This document shows positions 9,584 to 19,794 of a DNA stretch of 64,000 nt, one piece after another. A program made the position numbers and the translations under genes. The notes under the pieces are model-generated. The model searched no databases and was not told where the DNA came from. It worked only from the letters and a program-made list of their open reading frames with translations. Within the stretch, counting starts at the first letter, position 1; every line of letters starts with the position of its first letter. Location: contig CAVYWD010000002.1 in assembly GCA_963772225.1 (NCBI GenBank), positions 2,976,001-3,040,000 on the forward strand. Reading direction: 5' to 3'. The DNA is from CAVYWD01 sp963772225. GTDB taxonomy: Bacteria > Myxococcota > Myxococcia > Myxococcales > UBA5297.

Positions 9584-9851
9584 GGCCAGGGCGGTCCGTG
9601 AGGGCGCTTCGCGGTCCTTCGCCGAAGTGCAACACGCGGGAGAGGATACCGCACGGAGCGTCCAATGTCGTACAACCTGAAACCGGATCGCCTTCGCTGC
9701 CATTTCCGGCCACTCGGGCCGCCGGGCTCTCGCTCCTCAGGGAGCCCTGCGTTCGCGGAAAGTGAAATGGCTGGCCTCGGCGCTCGGTGGCCTCCGCACC
9801 CGGTGTTGTATCGTCGAGGATGCGGCTCTCCGGGCGCGAAGGAGGTCTCGA

Positions 9852-10304
9852 GTGGACGCCGCCAAGTTGATCGAGCGGTTGCAGCTGGCCCCGCACCCGG
9901 AGGGCGGCTTCTATCGAGAGGTGTTCCGGGACCCGGCGCGCGTGACGCTCTCCGACGGCCGGGAGCGCTCGGCGGGCACCTCCATCTACTACTTCCTGCC
10001 CCGGGGAAGCATCAGCGCATTCCACCGCGTGCGCCAGACCGAGGTCTGGCACTTCTACGGAGGCGGGCCGCTGCGGCTTTACGTGCTGGGCCTCGACACC
10101 CTGACGCTCGACGCGGCCAACCCGCAGGCGGTCGTCCCCGCCAACACCTGGCAGGCCGCCGAGCCGACTGGGCAGGACGTGTTCTGCGGATGCACCGTGT
10201 TCCCGGGCTTCGAGTTCGAGGACTTCGAGCTGGGGCGCCGCGGCGAGCTGCTCGAGCGCTTTCCCGAGGCCCGCGACTCTGTCGAGCGGCTCGCGCGCCC
10301 GTGA
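9852..10304 (+). CDS. DUF985-family cupin
   Basis: 150 residues from a GTG at 9852 with a near-perfect ribosome site (AAGGAGGT) five bases upstream; this site decides the start against the longer frame from 9762. The motifs LAPHPEGGFYREVF, SAGTSIYYFLP, FHRVRQTEVWHFYGG and PANTWQAAE are those of the cupin_5/DUF985 family (yeast YML079w type). It has a small-molecule-binding beta barrel with a His and Glu in the expected metal or ligand pocket. No substrate is established for the family. It is monocistronic here. Confidence 0.85.
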   Translation: MDAAKLIERLQLAPHPEGGFYREVFRDPARVTLSDGRERSAGTSIYYFLPRGSISAFHRVRQTEVWHFYGGGPLRLYVLGLDTLTLDAANPQAVVPANTWQAAEPTGQDVFCGCTVFPGFEFEDFELGRRGELLERFPEARDSVERLARP

Positions 10305-10707
10305 GCTGGCGCCGCGTGGGCCCTCAGTAGCCTGGGGCGCGAAACACCTGGGCGGACTCGGCGGCGACCCTCGGCGAGCAAAGCGCGGGAAGTGAGCCCT
10401 TCGGCCGCCCTGTGGGGAAATCGGCGTACCCGGGCCCCTCGCATGGCCGAGGGAGCGACCTCGGCATTCGCGCGCGATAACCCCGAGTTGGCCGAGGGCT
10501 CGTTTACTTCCCTTCCCGCCGAGAACCCGGCAAACTCTCAAAGCCGCCCGCTGCCGCGAACGCCTTGGGCTCCTCGGAGCGGACGGCACCGTCATTGCGT
10601 TCTTCCAATCAATTGGGTTCGGGGCACGCGCGGCGGTTGACGACGACATCGAAGTGAACCGCGGCGCGGCCGTCAGCGACCGAGAGCCGCTGGAATCGGG
10701 ATTGACC
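10305..10707. other. Intergenic stretch with an imperfect inverted repeat
   Basis: About 400 bases without a supported gene. A loose inverted repeat is visible: GCGGGAAG...GCCCTTCGGC near 10385-10405 and its approximate complement near 10490-10525. It could be a terminator or an upstream control region for the large lipoprotein gene. The evidence is weak. Confidence 0.35.
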
Positions 10708-13700
10708 ATGTTTGACCCGTGGCGTGGGCAGTCGAAAATCCTCCTCGCGGCGGCGTCCTTGCTGGCGTCCGCTTGCGGCAACTACACACTGGGCGCCGGC
10801 GGCGATCAGGACGGCGGCTCCTCGGTGATCGGGAGCGACGCGGGCGCGGGCGTCAGTGACGGGGGCGCAAAGGGCGACGCAGGCCAGCCCGCGGGCTCCG
10901 ACGCCGGGGCCGCCTACGTCTGCAGCGGCGTGCGGACCTGCGCTCAGCAGGGCATCGAGTGCGGCCCGGCGGGCGACGGCTGCGGGAACGTCATCCAATG
11001 CGGGACCTGCACCGCGCCCAAGACCTGCGGCGGCGGCGGCGAGTCGTTCAAGTGCGGCGGCACGCAGGGGTGCGTCCCCAAGACCTGCGCCCAGCTCGGC
11101 GTGAGCTGCGGCCCGGCGAGCGACGGGTGCGGCGGCGAGGTCGACTGCGGCTCGTGCACCTCGCCGCAGACCTGCGGCGGCGGCGGAACGGCCAGCGTCT
11201 GCGGCGGCACCCAAGGCTGTGTCCCGAAGACTTGCGCCACGGCGGGCGCGGCATGCGGAAAGGTGGCCGACGGCTGCGGCGCGCTGCTGGACTGCGGCAC
11301 GTGCGCGGCGCCCCTGGCGTGCGGCGGCGCCGGAGCGGCCTTCCAGTGCGGCGGCACGGCGGGCGCCGACGCCGGATCGGCCTGCGTCCCCAAGACCTGT
11401 GCCGATCTCGGCATCTCCTGCGGCCCCGCGGGCGACGGCTGCGGGGGAGATCCAGTGCGGCACCTGCACGGCGCCGCAGAGCTGCGGCGGCGGCGGCGTG
11501 GCCGGGCAGTGCGGCCGGCTCTGTGTCCCCAAGACCTGCGCGCAGCTCGGCAAGAACTGCGGGTCCGCGGGCGACGGCTGCGGCGGCCTGCTCGACTGCG
11601 GCACCTGCACCACCGGCACCTGCGCCGGCGGCGGCACCCCGGGCGTCTGCGGCTCGCCGACATGCACGGCCAAGACCTGCACGCAGCTGAGCATCGCGTG
11701 CGGGCCTGCGGGCGACGGCTGCGGCGGCGTTCTCTCCTGCGGCGGGTGCACCGCGCCGCAGACGTGCGGCGGCGGCGGCGTCGCCGGCCAGTGCGGCGGG
11801 ACGGCGGCCTGCGTGCCCAAGACGTGCACCCAGCTCGGCATCAGCTGTGGCCCCGCGGGCGACGGCTGCGGTGGGCTTCTCCAGTGCGGCACCTGCAGCG
11901 GAAGCCAGACCTGCGGCGGCGGCGGGACGCCCGGCGTCTGCGGCAGCCCCGCGACCTGCACCCCGAAGAAGTGCGGCGACCTCGGCTTCAACTGCGGCCC
12001 GGCGGGCGACGGCTGCGGCGGCCTCCTCCAGTGCGGGACGTGCAGCTTGCCGCAGACCTGCGGCGGCGCGGGCGTGGCGAGCCAGTGCGGCGTCCCCTCG
12101 ACCTGCACCAACCTCTGCCTGAACCAGGTCACATGCAGCGGCACCGCCACGACGACCGTGAGCGGCACGGTGTACGACCCCGCGGGCGCCAACCCGCTCT
12201 ACAACATCCTGGTCTACGTCCCGAACGGCACCGTCCAGCCCTTCACCGCGGGCGCCTCTTGCGAACAGTGCACGGCCTCAGTGAGCGGCTCGCCGCTGGT
12301 GAGCGCGTATACGGACACCTCCGGCAAGTTCACGCTCTCGAACGTCCCGGTCGGCAGCAATATCCCACTCGTCATCCAGAGCGGCCGCTGGCGGCGGCAG
12401 GTGACCATTCCCACCGTGACCGCCTGCAAAGACAACCCGCTCGCGGCGAGCCTCACGCGGCTGCCCAAGAACAAGAGCGAAGGCGACATCCCGCTCATGG
12501 CAATCTCCACGGGCGCTGTCGACGCGCTGGAGTGCGTGCTGCGTAAGATGGGCGTGGACGACGCGGAGTTCACCAGCTCGGGCGGCACCGGCCGCATCCA
12601 GCTCTACACGGGCGCCGGCTCCGCCGGCTCGAGCGCCGCGAGCGGAACTCAGAGCGAGACCACACTCCTGGACTCGCTGACCAACCTCAAGAAGTACGAC
12701 ATGGTGCTCTTCCCCTGCCAGGGCTCCGAGTACACCGGCCGGGTCAACTCGACGCGCCAGGCGAACCTGGTTTCGTACGCGAACGCCGGCGGGCGCCTGT
12801 TCGCGACGCATTACAGCTATGTCTGGCTCTACAACAACTCGCCATTCAGCGGGACGGCCAACTGGAACGTCAAACAAGATAACCCAAGCGATCAGAACGG
12901 GATCCTGAACACGACGTTCCCGAAGGGCCTTGCGCTCTCCCAATGGCTCTTGAACATCGGGGCGACGACCACGCCGGGGCAAATCCCCGTCCAGGTGCTC
13001 CGAAACGACGTCCAGGGCGTCATCTCGCCGTCCCAGTCGTGGATGACCGCGACCAACCCGTCCAACGTCACGCTGCACTACACCTTCAACACGCCGGTCG
13101 GAGCTTCGGCGGATCAGCAGTGCGGCCGCGTGCTCTTCGACGACTTCCACGTGGAGGACAAGTCTTACGACCAGACCACCAACAAAGTGTTTCCGACGGA
13201 GTGCACCTCGGGGACGATGACGGCGCAGGAGAAGCTGCTGGAGTTCATGCTGTTCGACCTGGGCTCCTGCATCACGCCCGACCAGCCGACCTGTACGCAG
13301 AAGAAGTGCAGCGACCTCGGCTTCAACTGCGGGCCGCAGGCCGACGGCTGCGGCGGGCAGCAAGACTGCGGCACTTGCACGGGCAACCTGACCTGCGGCG
13401 GCGGCGGGACCGCCGGCGTCTGCGGCCAGCAGATCTGCACGCCGACGACCTGCGCCAAGCTCGGCTACAACTGCGGCCCGGCGGGCGACGGCTGCGGCGG
13501 TCAGCTCAGCTGCGGCACCTGCACCTCGCCCCAGGTCTGCGGCGAGAACGGGCACCCGGGCGTCTGCGGAACCCCGCCGGCCTGCACGGGCAAGACCTGC
13601 CAGCAGCTCGGCTACAACTGCGGCCCGGCGGGCGATGGCTGCGGCGGCGAGATCAGCAGCTGCGGCACCTGCACCTCCCCGCAGATCTGCGGCGGCGGCG

Positions 13701-14458
13701 GAGCGCCCGGCGTCTGCGGCAGCCCGACGTGCTCGCCGCTGACCTGCTCGGCGCAGGGCCTCGCCTGCGGCTCGACCGGCGACGGCTGCGGCAACTCGCT
13801 CTCCTGCGGCACCTGCACGGCTCCCGATGTCTGCGGCGGTGCCGGGATCGCCGGCGCCTGCGGTCCGGCATGCACCCCGAACTCGTGCGCCGAGCTCGGC
13901 TATAACTGCGGCCCAGCGGGCGACGGCTGCGGCGGGCAGCTCGACTGTGGCACCTGCGCAGCCGGCAGCTTCTGCGGCGGCGGCGGCAAGCCCGGCGTCT
14001 GCAGCCCTGCGAACCTCTGCTCGCCGCTGACCTGCGCGGCGCAGGGCCTGCACTGCGGCCCGGCGGGCGACGGATGCGGCAACTCCATCGACTGCGGCAC
14101 CTGCACCGCGCCCGAGACCTGCGGCGGCGCCGGCGCGCAGGGGGTCTGCGGCAAGCCGAATTGCACGTCGCTGACCTGCGCGCAGCTCGGCCTCTCCTGT
14201 GGCCCGGCGGGCGACGGGTGCGGCAGCTCCATCGATTGCGGAACGTGCACTGCGGCCGGAGAGACCTGCGGCGGCGGTGGGACCCCCGGCGTCTGCGGCA
14301 AGCCGAACTGCACTCCGGTCACCTGCGCGCAGCTCGGCTTCGACTGCGGCGCGGCGGGCGACGGCTGCGGCGGGCTGCTCGACTGCGGCACCTGCGGTGC
14401 GCTCCAGGTCTGCGGAGGCGACGGCACGCCCAACGTCTGCTCCACGGGGCCCAACTAG
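10708..14458 (+). CDS. Giant Cys-rich repeat lipoprotein (apparent frameshift near 11445)
   Basis: Starting at ATG 10708, a signal peptide with lipobox ASAC is followed by a Gly/Asp spacer and eight Cys-rich repeats. A middle part has a carboxypeptidase-regulatory-like beta domain (about 12125-12480) and an alpha/beta domain (about 12500-13275; LKKYDMVLFPCQGSEY, GGRLFATHYSY) resembling a ThuA/GATase-like fold. Eight more repeats follow. The first part reads in the frame of 10708 and the rest in the frame of 11219. The switch is at the G5 run 11443-11447, where one missing base turns GDGCGGEIQC into GDGCGGDPVR. Restoring one base gives about 1,250 residues. The function is unknown, probably cell-surface. 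Proteins with this repeat are sometimes mislabelled as tryptophan synthase. Confidence 0.75.
10915..12100 (+). repeat. Tandem Cys-rich repeats 1-8
   Basis: Eight coding repeats of about 46-48 residues, consensus CxPKTCAQLGxxCGPAGDGCGG, then xxxCGTCTxPxTCGGGGxxxxCG. Each has seven or eight Cys, implying a disulfide-stabilised module outside the cytoplasm. Repeat 4 carries the frameshift. Confidence 0.9.
13285..14455 (+). repeat. Tandem Cys-rich repeats 9-16
   Basis: Eight more units of the same family after the central domain, with the most constant core YNCGPAGDGCGGQ and CGTC. Together with the first block this gives a symmetric 8 + 8 arrangement. Confidence 0.9.
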
Positions 14459-14492
14459 GCCTGGCCGCGAAAGGCAACGGAGGATGCGCCTC

Positions 14493-15605
14493 ATGAGGAT
14501 CTCGAAGCTCGCAGGCCTTGCCCTGCTCGCCTTCGCACTTGGGCGACCGGAGCCGGCGCGGGCCCAGGGGTTCGGACTCGACCTCTCGCCGGGCGGCTCG
14601 AACGCGCCGCAGGCCGTGGGGAAGGACCAGGGCGCGAAGAAGAAGGAGGCAAAAAAGCCCGCTCCGCCGACGCTCGACTTCGGCGGCCTGGACCTGACCT
14701 CGGACGGCGCGCGCGCGAAGAAGCCGGCACCGGCGGCCGACGCCAAGGTCGCGCCTCCCCTCCCGCCGCCGCCGGCGGAGTCCAAGGACCCGTTGCCCGC
14801 TCCGCCAGCCCTGCCCGCGGTCGAGGCGGCGCCCGACCCTGCGCCACCTGCGCTCGAACCGGCGCCGACTGCGCCCGTCCCGGAGAGCGTCGACGAGAGC
14901 TTCGCGCCCGACCCGACGACCCGTCGCGTTCAGCCGGTCGCCTACGCCGTGGTCGGCCCTGGCGCGGTCTTCCGAAGCCTGAACGCGGGTTCCGGCGCTG
15001 GCCTCGTTCCCAGGGCCGGCGGCGCCATGACCGGGCTCGGCGTGGACGCGAGCTTCTTCCCGGCGCGGCTCGACCCCAACGGCGAGCGCGGGCCCCTGTC
15101 CAATCTCTCCCTGGAGGCGCATTACCGGCGCACTTTCGCGAGCGCCCAGCTTCAGACCGATGCCGGCGAGGCGAGCTGTAGCGTCGACGACGACGAGGTC
15201 TTGGTTCGCGCCGCCTACCGCTATCCGCTGCCCGGCGAGCACCTGCCGCGGGTGGGCGTCTCGGCCGGGTGGGGCAGCGAGCGCGTCTTGCTGCGCTGCT
15301 CCGCCCCCGCGCTGAGCACGCGGGTGCGGGGGGTCGAGCTGCAGCTGACGGCGCTGGAGCCCGTCCTGGGCGAGCGCCTGCAGATCGTCGCGTCGGGCGG
15401 CCCGCGGTTCGTGATCTCCGCGCACTCCGCGCAGGCGCCGGCCCGGTCGTACTCGCTGGAGCTGTGGCTCGCGTCGCACCCGGCGACATGGTTCTTCGCC
15501 CGCGGCGGGGTCCGCTTCACCGCCACGCGCGAGCAGACGGAGGGCGGCGTCGGCGTCGCCGAGCGCAGGGCGTTCACCGGCGTGGAGCTCGGGGCCGCCT
15601 ACTAA
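14493..15605 (+). CDS. Exported protein, Pro/Ala linker plus beta-barrel-like C-terminus
   Basis: 370 residues from the ATG at 14493; GGAGG at 14479-14483 is nine bases upstream, which favours this over the ATG at 14484. A signal peptide ends near ALGRPEPARAQ. Residues about 30-130 are Lys/Pro/Ala-rich and disordered. The C-terminal 220 residues have alternating hydrophobic strands (VGVSAGWGSERVLL, SLELWLASHPATWFFARGGVRF) and end in GVELGAAY, which fits a small outer-membrane barrel. It lies 34 bases after the giant Cys-rich lipoprotein on the same strand, so the two may be co-expressed surface proteins. The function is unknown. Confidence 0.7.
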   Translation: MRISKLAGLALLAFALGRPEPARAQGFGLDLSPGGSNAPQAVGKDQGAKKKEAKKPAPPTLDFGGLDLTSDGARAKKPAPAADAKVAPPLPPPPAESKDPLPAPPALPAVEAAPDPAPPALEPAPTAPVPESVDESFAPDPTTRRVQPVAYAVVGPGAVFRSLNAGSGAGLVPRAGGAMTGLGVDASFFPARLDPNGERGPLSNLSLEAHYRRTFASAQLQTDAGEASCSVDDDEVLVRAAYRYPLPGEHLPRVGVSAGWGSERVLLRCSAPALSTRVRGVELQLTALEPVLGERLQIVASGGPRFVISAHSAQAPARSYSLELWLASHPATWFFARGGVRFTATREQTEGGVGVAERRAFTGVELGAAY

Positions 15606-15616
15606 AGACCTCGGGC

Positions 15617-16228
15617 TCAGGCGGAGCGACCGAAGAGCGCGAAGAGGCGGCCCTTCGGAGCATCGTCGAGCGGCAGCTCGCGGAAGCCGGCGCGGCGGCA
15701 GGCCTCTCGCTCCAGGGCGAATTGCTGGGGCGAGACGTGCCCCTTCGGCTCCAGCACCAACAGTCGCCCCGACGGCTTGAGGAGCGCAGCGACTTGGTCC
15801 AGGAACCCTGGCAGGTCCTCGAGCTCATGCAGCACATGGATGGCCGCCGCGAGGTCGACCTGAGCGGCCTGGTCGCCCAGGCCCAAATCCCGCGGCGAGC
15901 AGGCCCGGGCGACGATTCGATCCCCAAGGCCCGCCTTCAGGGCGCGCCGCTGGAGCCGAGCCACCGCCGTGGGCTCGACGTCGACGCACAGCACCCGCCC
16001 GCTCGGTCCGACCATCCGCGCGAGGGGCAGGCTGAAGAACCCGTATCCGCACCCGGGCTCTACCACCGTCATCCCCGGGCGCGCGTGGGGGCCGAGCAGC
16101 CTTTCCGGAGAATCGAAGAGCCGCCGGAGCGGGCTGGCGAGCAGGGAATGCATCCAGATCGGACAGCGGTGGTGCGGGGGCGGCCGCTCGGAGGCGGCGC
16201 TGGGCTCTCGAGTCTCCTTCGTGCTCAT
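15617..16228 (-). CDS. Class I SAM-dependent methyltransferase
   Basis: 203 residues from ATG 16228, with GAGGT just upstream. It has SAM-binding motif I VVEPGCGYGFFS, the acidic motif II residue in VLCVDVEP and the motif IV region VDLAAAIHVLHEL. The layout matches methyltransf_11/25 families. The substrate is not predictable. It converges on the barrel-like gene, leaving 11 bases between stops. Confidence 0.85.
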   Translation of the reverse strand: MSTKETREPSAASERPPPHHRCPIWMHSLLASPLRRLFDSPERLLGPHARPGMTVVEPGCGYGFFSLPLARMVGPSGRVLCVDVEPTAVARLQRRALKAGLGDRIVARACSPRDLGLGDQAAQVDLAAAIHVLHELEDLPGFLDQVAALLKPSGRLLVLEPKGHVSPQQFALEREACRRAGFRELPLDDAPKGRLFALFGRSA

Positions 16229-16388
16229 CGTCACCTCAGTGAGGGTTTCGGGCCGGAGGTTGGCTCCGGCGCGCGACGCCTTTCGCGGGAAGAGGGCACC
16301 TGCGCCGCGGCGGGCAGCGAAGCCGGGCGGCGGTCTGCTCCCGTCCGGCCCGGTTCCAGAGGGAGGGTCGCGGGGCGCAACGGCCGCT

Positions 16389-16874
16389 CTAGGCGCCGGC
16401 CTTTCCGCCGCTCGACTTCCTCTTCAGCGACAGCCCCATGGTGAACCGGGCCACCGGCTCGTCCCCGTCATTCTTCGGCACCGTTGCGACCACCTCGACC
16501 GGAAGCGTGACTCGCTGCCCGGTCGCCTCCGTCTCCCGCACCGCCGCCGCCACCTGCGCCCCTGCGGTGCACAGAAAGCGCACGTCGCCGTCGGCCCGCT
16601 TCAGGAAGTCGGCCTTCGCGTGGGCGAAGATGAGGTTGACGTCCCGGTGTCCCTGGTGGATGAGCCGCGCGGCGTGGAGACCTCCGGCGAGGTCGGCGCC
16701 GGCGAAGAGCGCGGCGAAATACATGGAGCCCAGGTGGTTCTTCGAGCGCCACCGGAGCGGGATGTCCACGGCGCAGCGCGCCTCGTCCAGCTCGATGACC
16801 CTGGGCGAGAGGAACAACAGCACCGGGATGCGAAGGCCGAGCAGCCGGACGAGCGCGGTTTCCTTGAGCAGCAT
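16389..16874 (-). CDS. DUF4442 hotdog-fold protein (thioesterase-like)
   Basis: 161 residues from ATG 16874 with GGAGG eight bases upstream. The block RWRSKNHLGSMYFAALFAGAD is the hallmark of DUF4442 hotdog proteins related to PaaI-type acyl-CoA thioesterases. The length is normal for the family. Its role here is unknown; the downstream methyltransferase is on the same strand, 160 bases away, so a shared transcript is possible. Confidence 0.8.
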   Translation of the reverse strand: MLLKETALVRLLGLRIPVLLFLSPRVIELDEARCAVDIPLRWRSKNHLGSMYFAALFAGADLAGGLHAARLIHQGHRDVNLIFAHAKADFLKRADGDVRFLCTAGAQVAAAVRETEATGQRVTLPVEVVATVPKNDGDEPVARFTMGLSLKRKSSGGKAGA

Positions 16875-17054
16875 GTGCTGAGCCTCCGAAGGTCGCGCCG
16901 ATCATAGACCATAGACCGCGGCGGGCGCCGTCGAGGCGTCGGCGGGCCCGAGCGCCGTCCAGGCCCTGCGTCTCCACTGCGAACGCGAAGCCGAGGGTCG
17001 TGGGAACGTCGGCGTGAAGGCTGGCGACCGAGCTTGCCGACACCCGGCGCGGCG

Positions 17055-17858
17055 TCAGCGAGCCGCCTTGGCCTGTTTCGGGAACAGCTCGTCGAAGAAG
17101 TCCTTCATGGCGGTCCACGAGCGGCGGTCGGCCCTTTCGTTGTAGGCGGCGCCCTTCGAATTGTCGGTGCCGGTGTCGGAGCGCGTGAAGGCGTGCACCG
17201 CGCCCGAGTATTTGACGAGCTGCCAGTCCACGCCGGCCCCGCGCATCTCGTCCTCGAAGGCCTTCACCTGCTCGGGCGGGACGAAGGGGTCGTCGGCGCC
17301 GTGGAGCGCGAGGACCTTGGCCTTGGCGCTCTTCGCGTCGGCGGGGTTGGGCGTGTCGAGCCCGCCGTGGAAGCTGACCACGCCCGCCAGCTCGGCGCCG
17401 CTCCGAACCAGCTCCAGGGCCGTCGTCCCGCCGAAGCAGTAGCCGATGGCCGCGAGGCGCGCGGGGTCGACGTGGGGCTGGCGGGCGAGCTCGGCGAGGC
17501 CGGCCTTGGCGCGCGAGCGCAGCAGCGCGCGGTCCGCCTTGTATTTGCCGGCGAGCCCGGCCGCCTCCTTGGCGTCCTTGGGACGCACGCCCTTCCCGTA
17601 GATGTCCGCGGCGAAGGCCACGTAACCTAAGGCCGCGAGCTGCTCGGCGCGGCGCTTGGCGTAGGAGTCCACGCCCATCCAGTCGTGGACCACGAGGATG
17701 CCCGGGCGTCGGTCCGGCCCGGAGGAGTCGTAGGCGACGAAGCCCTCGAGGAGGGCCTCGCCCTGGCGGTATTCGACGGCGGCGGTCTTGATTTCGGCGT
17801 GGGCCATGGGGGCAATCAGCGTGGCGGCGAGGAGGGTACAGCCGGAGAGCGCGCGCAT
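17055..17858 (-). CDS. Exported dienelactone hydrolase family protein
   Basis: 267 residues from ATG 17858 with AAAGGAG six bases upstream; the longer open frame to 18083 is not used. A cleavable signal peptide (LLAATLIAPMAHA) is followed by an alpha/beta hydrolase: ILVVHDWMG, nucleophile Cys in GYCFGG, Asp in ADDPF and His in GAVHAF, the Cys-His-Asp triad of the DLH family. It is probably periplasmic, acting on lactones or esters. It is unrelated to its neighbours by context. Confidence 0.88.
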   Translation of the reverse strand: MRALSGCTLLAATLIAPMAHAEIKTAAVEYRQGEALLEGFVAYDSSGPDRRPGILVVHDWMGVDSYAKRRAEQLAALGYVAFAADIYGKGVRPKDAKEAAGLAGKYKADRALLRSRAKAGLAELARQPHVDPARLAAIGYCFGGTTALELVRSGAELAGVVSFHGGLDTPNPADAKSAKAKVLALHGADDPFVPPEQVKAFEDEMRGAGVDWQLVKYSGAVHAFTRSDTGTDNSKGAAYNERADRRSWTAMKDFFDELFPKQAKAAR

Positions 17859-18098
17859 GGAGGCTCCTTTGGGACTCGTCATTAACGGGCCGGCACGGGC
17901 GGCGCCACCCCAGCAGCGTTTCGAGGCCTTCTGGGCGCCTTTCGCCTCTTGTGCGAGCTCGCCTTGAGGAATTGGCGTCGGGTGAGCCCACCTCAAGGGC
18001 TCGCTTCGGCGAAGCTCCCGCCCGAGCTTGGTCCGGGCGGCGACATGAGAGCGGCCAAGGGGGACGCGCCATCCGCGCCGCATCGTAGGTATCCACTC

Positions 18099-18749
18099 AT
18101 GAAGAAAATCTTCACAGCCCTTTCATTGATGGCGCTCGCCTCCTGTGGCGGCGGAAGCTCAGGCAACAGCAGCAGCAACAGCAGCAAGAACGGCAGCGGC
18201 TCCGCGAGCGTCGCCGGCAGCGTCTTGGGTCAGTCGCTGAATACTCAAGAGGCGCTCTCGATGCCTATAGACTCGAGCCATTGCTCGCGGCCTTTCGGAG
18301 CCCTGACGAACGCGACGGGCGCGCTCATCTGGATGAGCAGCATCAACGGGACCTGCGACCTCCAGGCGAATTCGTGCAAGGTGCAGCCCAACGCGCTGAC
18401 GCTGGTCCTCGTCCCCTGGAATGCCGCGTCCTCCGGGGCGCCTCCGGCCATCGCGCCCGGCGTCTTCCCGGTCACTCCCAATCCCATTGCGGGCGCGGAC
18501 CACGGCGCGTTCGTGGCGGTGCTCGCGACGGACGCCTCCTGCACCCTGACCTCGCGGCTCCCCGGCGCGTCCGGGGGCAACGTCACCATCACCGCAGTGC
18601 ACGGCGCGGCGCTGACCGGGAGCTTCGACCTCACGCTCACCGACGGGTCGACGGTGAGCGGTTCGTTCAATACGACCGAATGCAAGGTCGACCCCGCCCC
18701 GGTTTGCAATGGGACCTTCGCTTGCTCGAGCGTCCTGCAGTGCGGATAG
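18099..18749 (+). CDS. Small lipoprotein of unknown function
   Basis: 216 residues from ATG 18099. The signal peptide ends in the lipobox ALASC, followed by a Gly/Ser/Asn spacer, then a beta-rich domain with paired Cys (SSHCSRP, NGTCDLQANSC, TTECKVDPAPVCNGTFAC). This design is common in myxobacterial surface lipoproteins. No catalytic motif was seen. Confidence 0.75.
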   Translation: MKKIFTALSLMALASCGGGSSGNSSSNSSKNGSGSASVAGSVLGQSLNTQEALSMPIDSSHCSRPFGALTNATGALIWMSSINGTCDLQANSCKVQPNALTLVLVPWNAASSGAPPAIAPGVFPVTPNPIAGADHGAFVAVLATDASCTLTSRLPGASGGNVTITAVHGAALTGSFDLTLTDGSTVSGSFNTTECKVDPAPVCNGTFACSSVLQCG

Positions 18750-18970
18750 CGGGGCCGGGCGTCGCCGCGGCCGTCCCGTCGTCGATGTAGCGCCTGAAGC
18801 GCTCCAGCGCCCCCGTCGAGGCGACGAGCCTCGACGCGGCGGCGTCGGGAGAGAAGGGCGATTTGCGCGGGCTTCGGCGTCGACGACGGCGGTGAAGGGC
18901 CGCGGCAGGGCCGTGCCGGGAAAGTGAGTGCTGCGAAAGCGGTATTCGGCGAGCTCGTGTGAGCGGCCAT

Positions 18971-19615
18971 TCATGACATGCGGCGGGCTGACTTGCCGCG
19001 CCCCGGCTTCGCCAATGAGCGCGTCATTTCCAAGATCGTCGGACGGAAGCCCATGGCCCGGAAGAGCTTCTCGGCCTTGGGGTTCTGGGCGGCCACCTGC
19101 AGCACCACGAAGGGCGCGCCCTTCTTCGCGAGCGCGTCAAGCAGCGCCTTTCCGAGCTGCGTGCCCACGCCGCGCTCGCGCTCCTTGGGGTCCACCATGA
19201 GGTCGACGCCTACGGCGCACGCGTCGCGCAACAGGTTCCAGTCGCGCGGCTCGAGGCGCCCATAGGCGTAGCCCACGACCTTCTTCCCGCGCGCTGCGAC
19301 CAGAACGACCGCGCGCCGATTCTTCATCTCCTTGCCCAGCCACCAGGCGTAGCCCTGGGCGCCCGCCTCGGGCAGGAAGAAGCGCTCGGGGTCCCAGGCG
19401 TGGTGCGCGCGCGCGAGCCCGGCGCCGAGGCGGCCCAAGGCTGGCAAGTCGGACTTCAGAGCGGGGCGGACGACGATTTCCGGGGTGCTGGGCAAGGGCG
19501 GCTCCTGGGCGGATGCGAGTTGGGGGCCGATCAAAGGTCGGACGGCTGGACAGGCGCAAGGCGCTCGCGCGGCCGCGATGCGCGCAAACGCCCGCGAGCC
19601 GAAGGTTTGGGTCAT
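18971..19615 (-). CDS. GNAT-family N-acetyltransferase
   Basis: Up to 214 residues; the domain begins near EIVVRPALKSDLPALGRL, so the true start may lie inside the frame. Acetyl-CoA-binding motif A is recognisable as VDLMVDPKERERGVGTQL, with KAEKLFRAMGFRP as the usual C-terminal motif. The acceptor is not known. The upstream 40 residues are of low quality and may not be translated. Confidence 0.75.
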   Translation of the reverse strand: MTQTFGSRAFARIAAARAPCACPAVRPLIGPQLASAQEPPLPSTPEIVVRPALKSDLPALGRLGAGLARAHHAWDPERFFLPEAGAQGYAWWLGKEMKNRRAVVLVAARGKKVVGYAYGRLEPRDWNLLRDACAVGVDLMVDPKERERGVGTQLGKALLDALAKKGAPFVVLQVAAQNPKAEKLFRAMGFRPTILEMTRSLAKPGRGKSARRMS

Positions 19616-19794
19616 CGCGACGGCCCCGGAGCGGCGACAGCTCGAACGTGGGAGCGCTCGAAGCCGGGGTTGACGCGTGCCCGGACCAGCTCCAAAAGGT
19701 GACGGTGGCGCAGCCGGCCGGCGACGACACCGCCGAGCGGGCGCGAGAGTACCGGGTCAGGCTGCGTGTCTTGGCGTAGGCCGCAATAGAACGC

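Noticed and set aside
10708..14458. Calling the Cys-rich lipoprotein tryptophan synthase alpha chain
   Set aside because: No TIM-barrel or catalytic motif is present; the label sometimes given to such repeats is not supported by the sequence.
18750..18970. A protein frame on the minus strand starting MNGRSHELAEYRF
   Set aside because: Only about 40 residues look protein-like, and the rest is the complement of the lipoprotein gene; not enough to call a gene.
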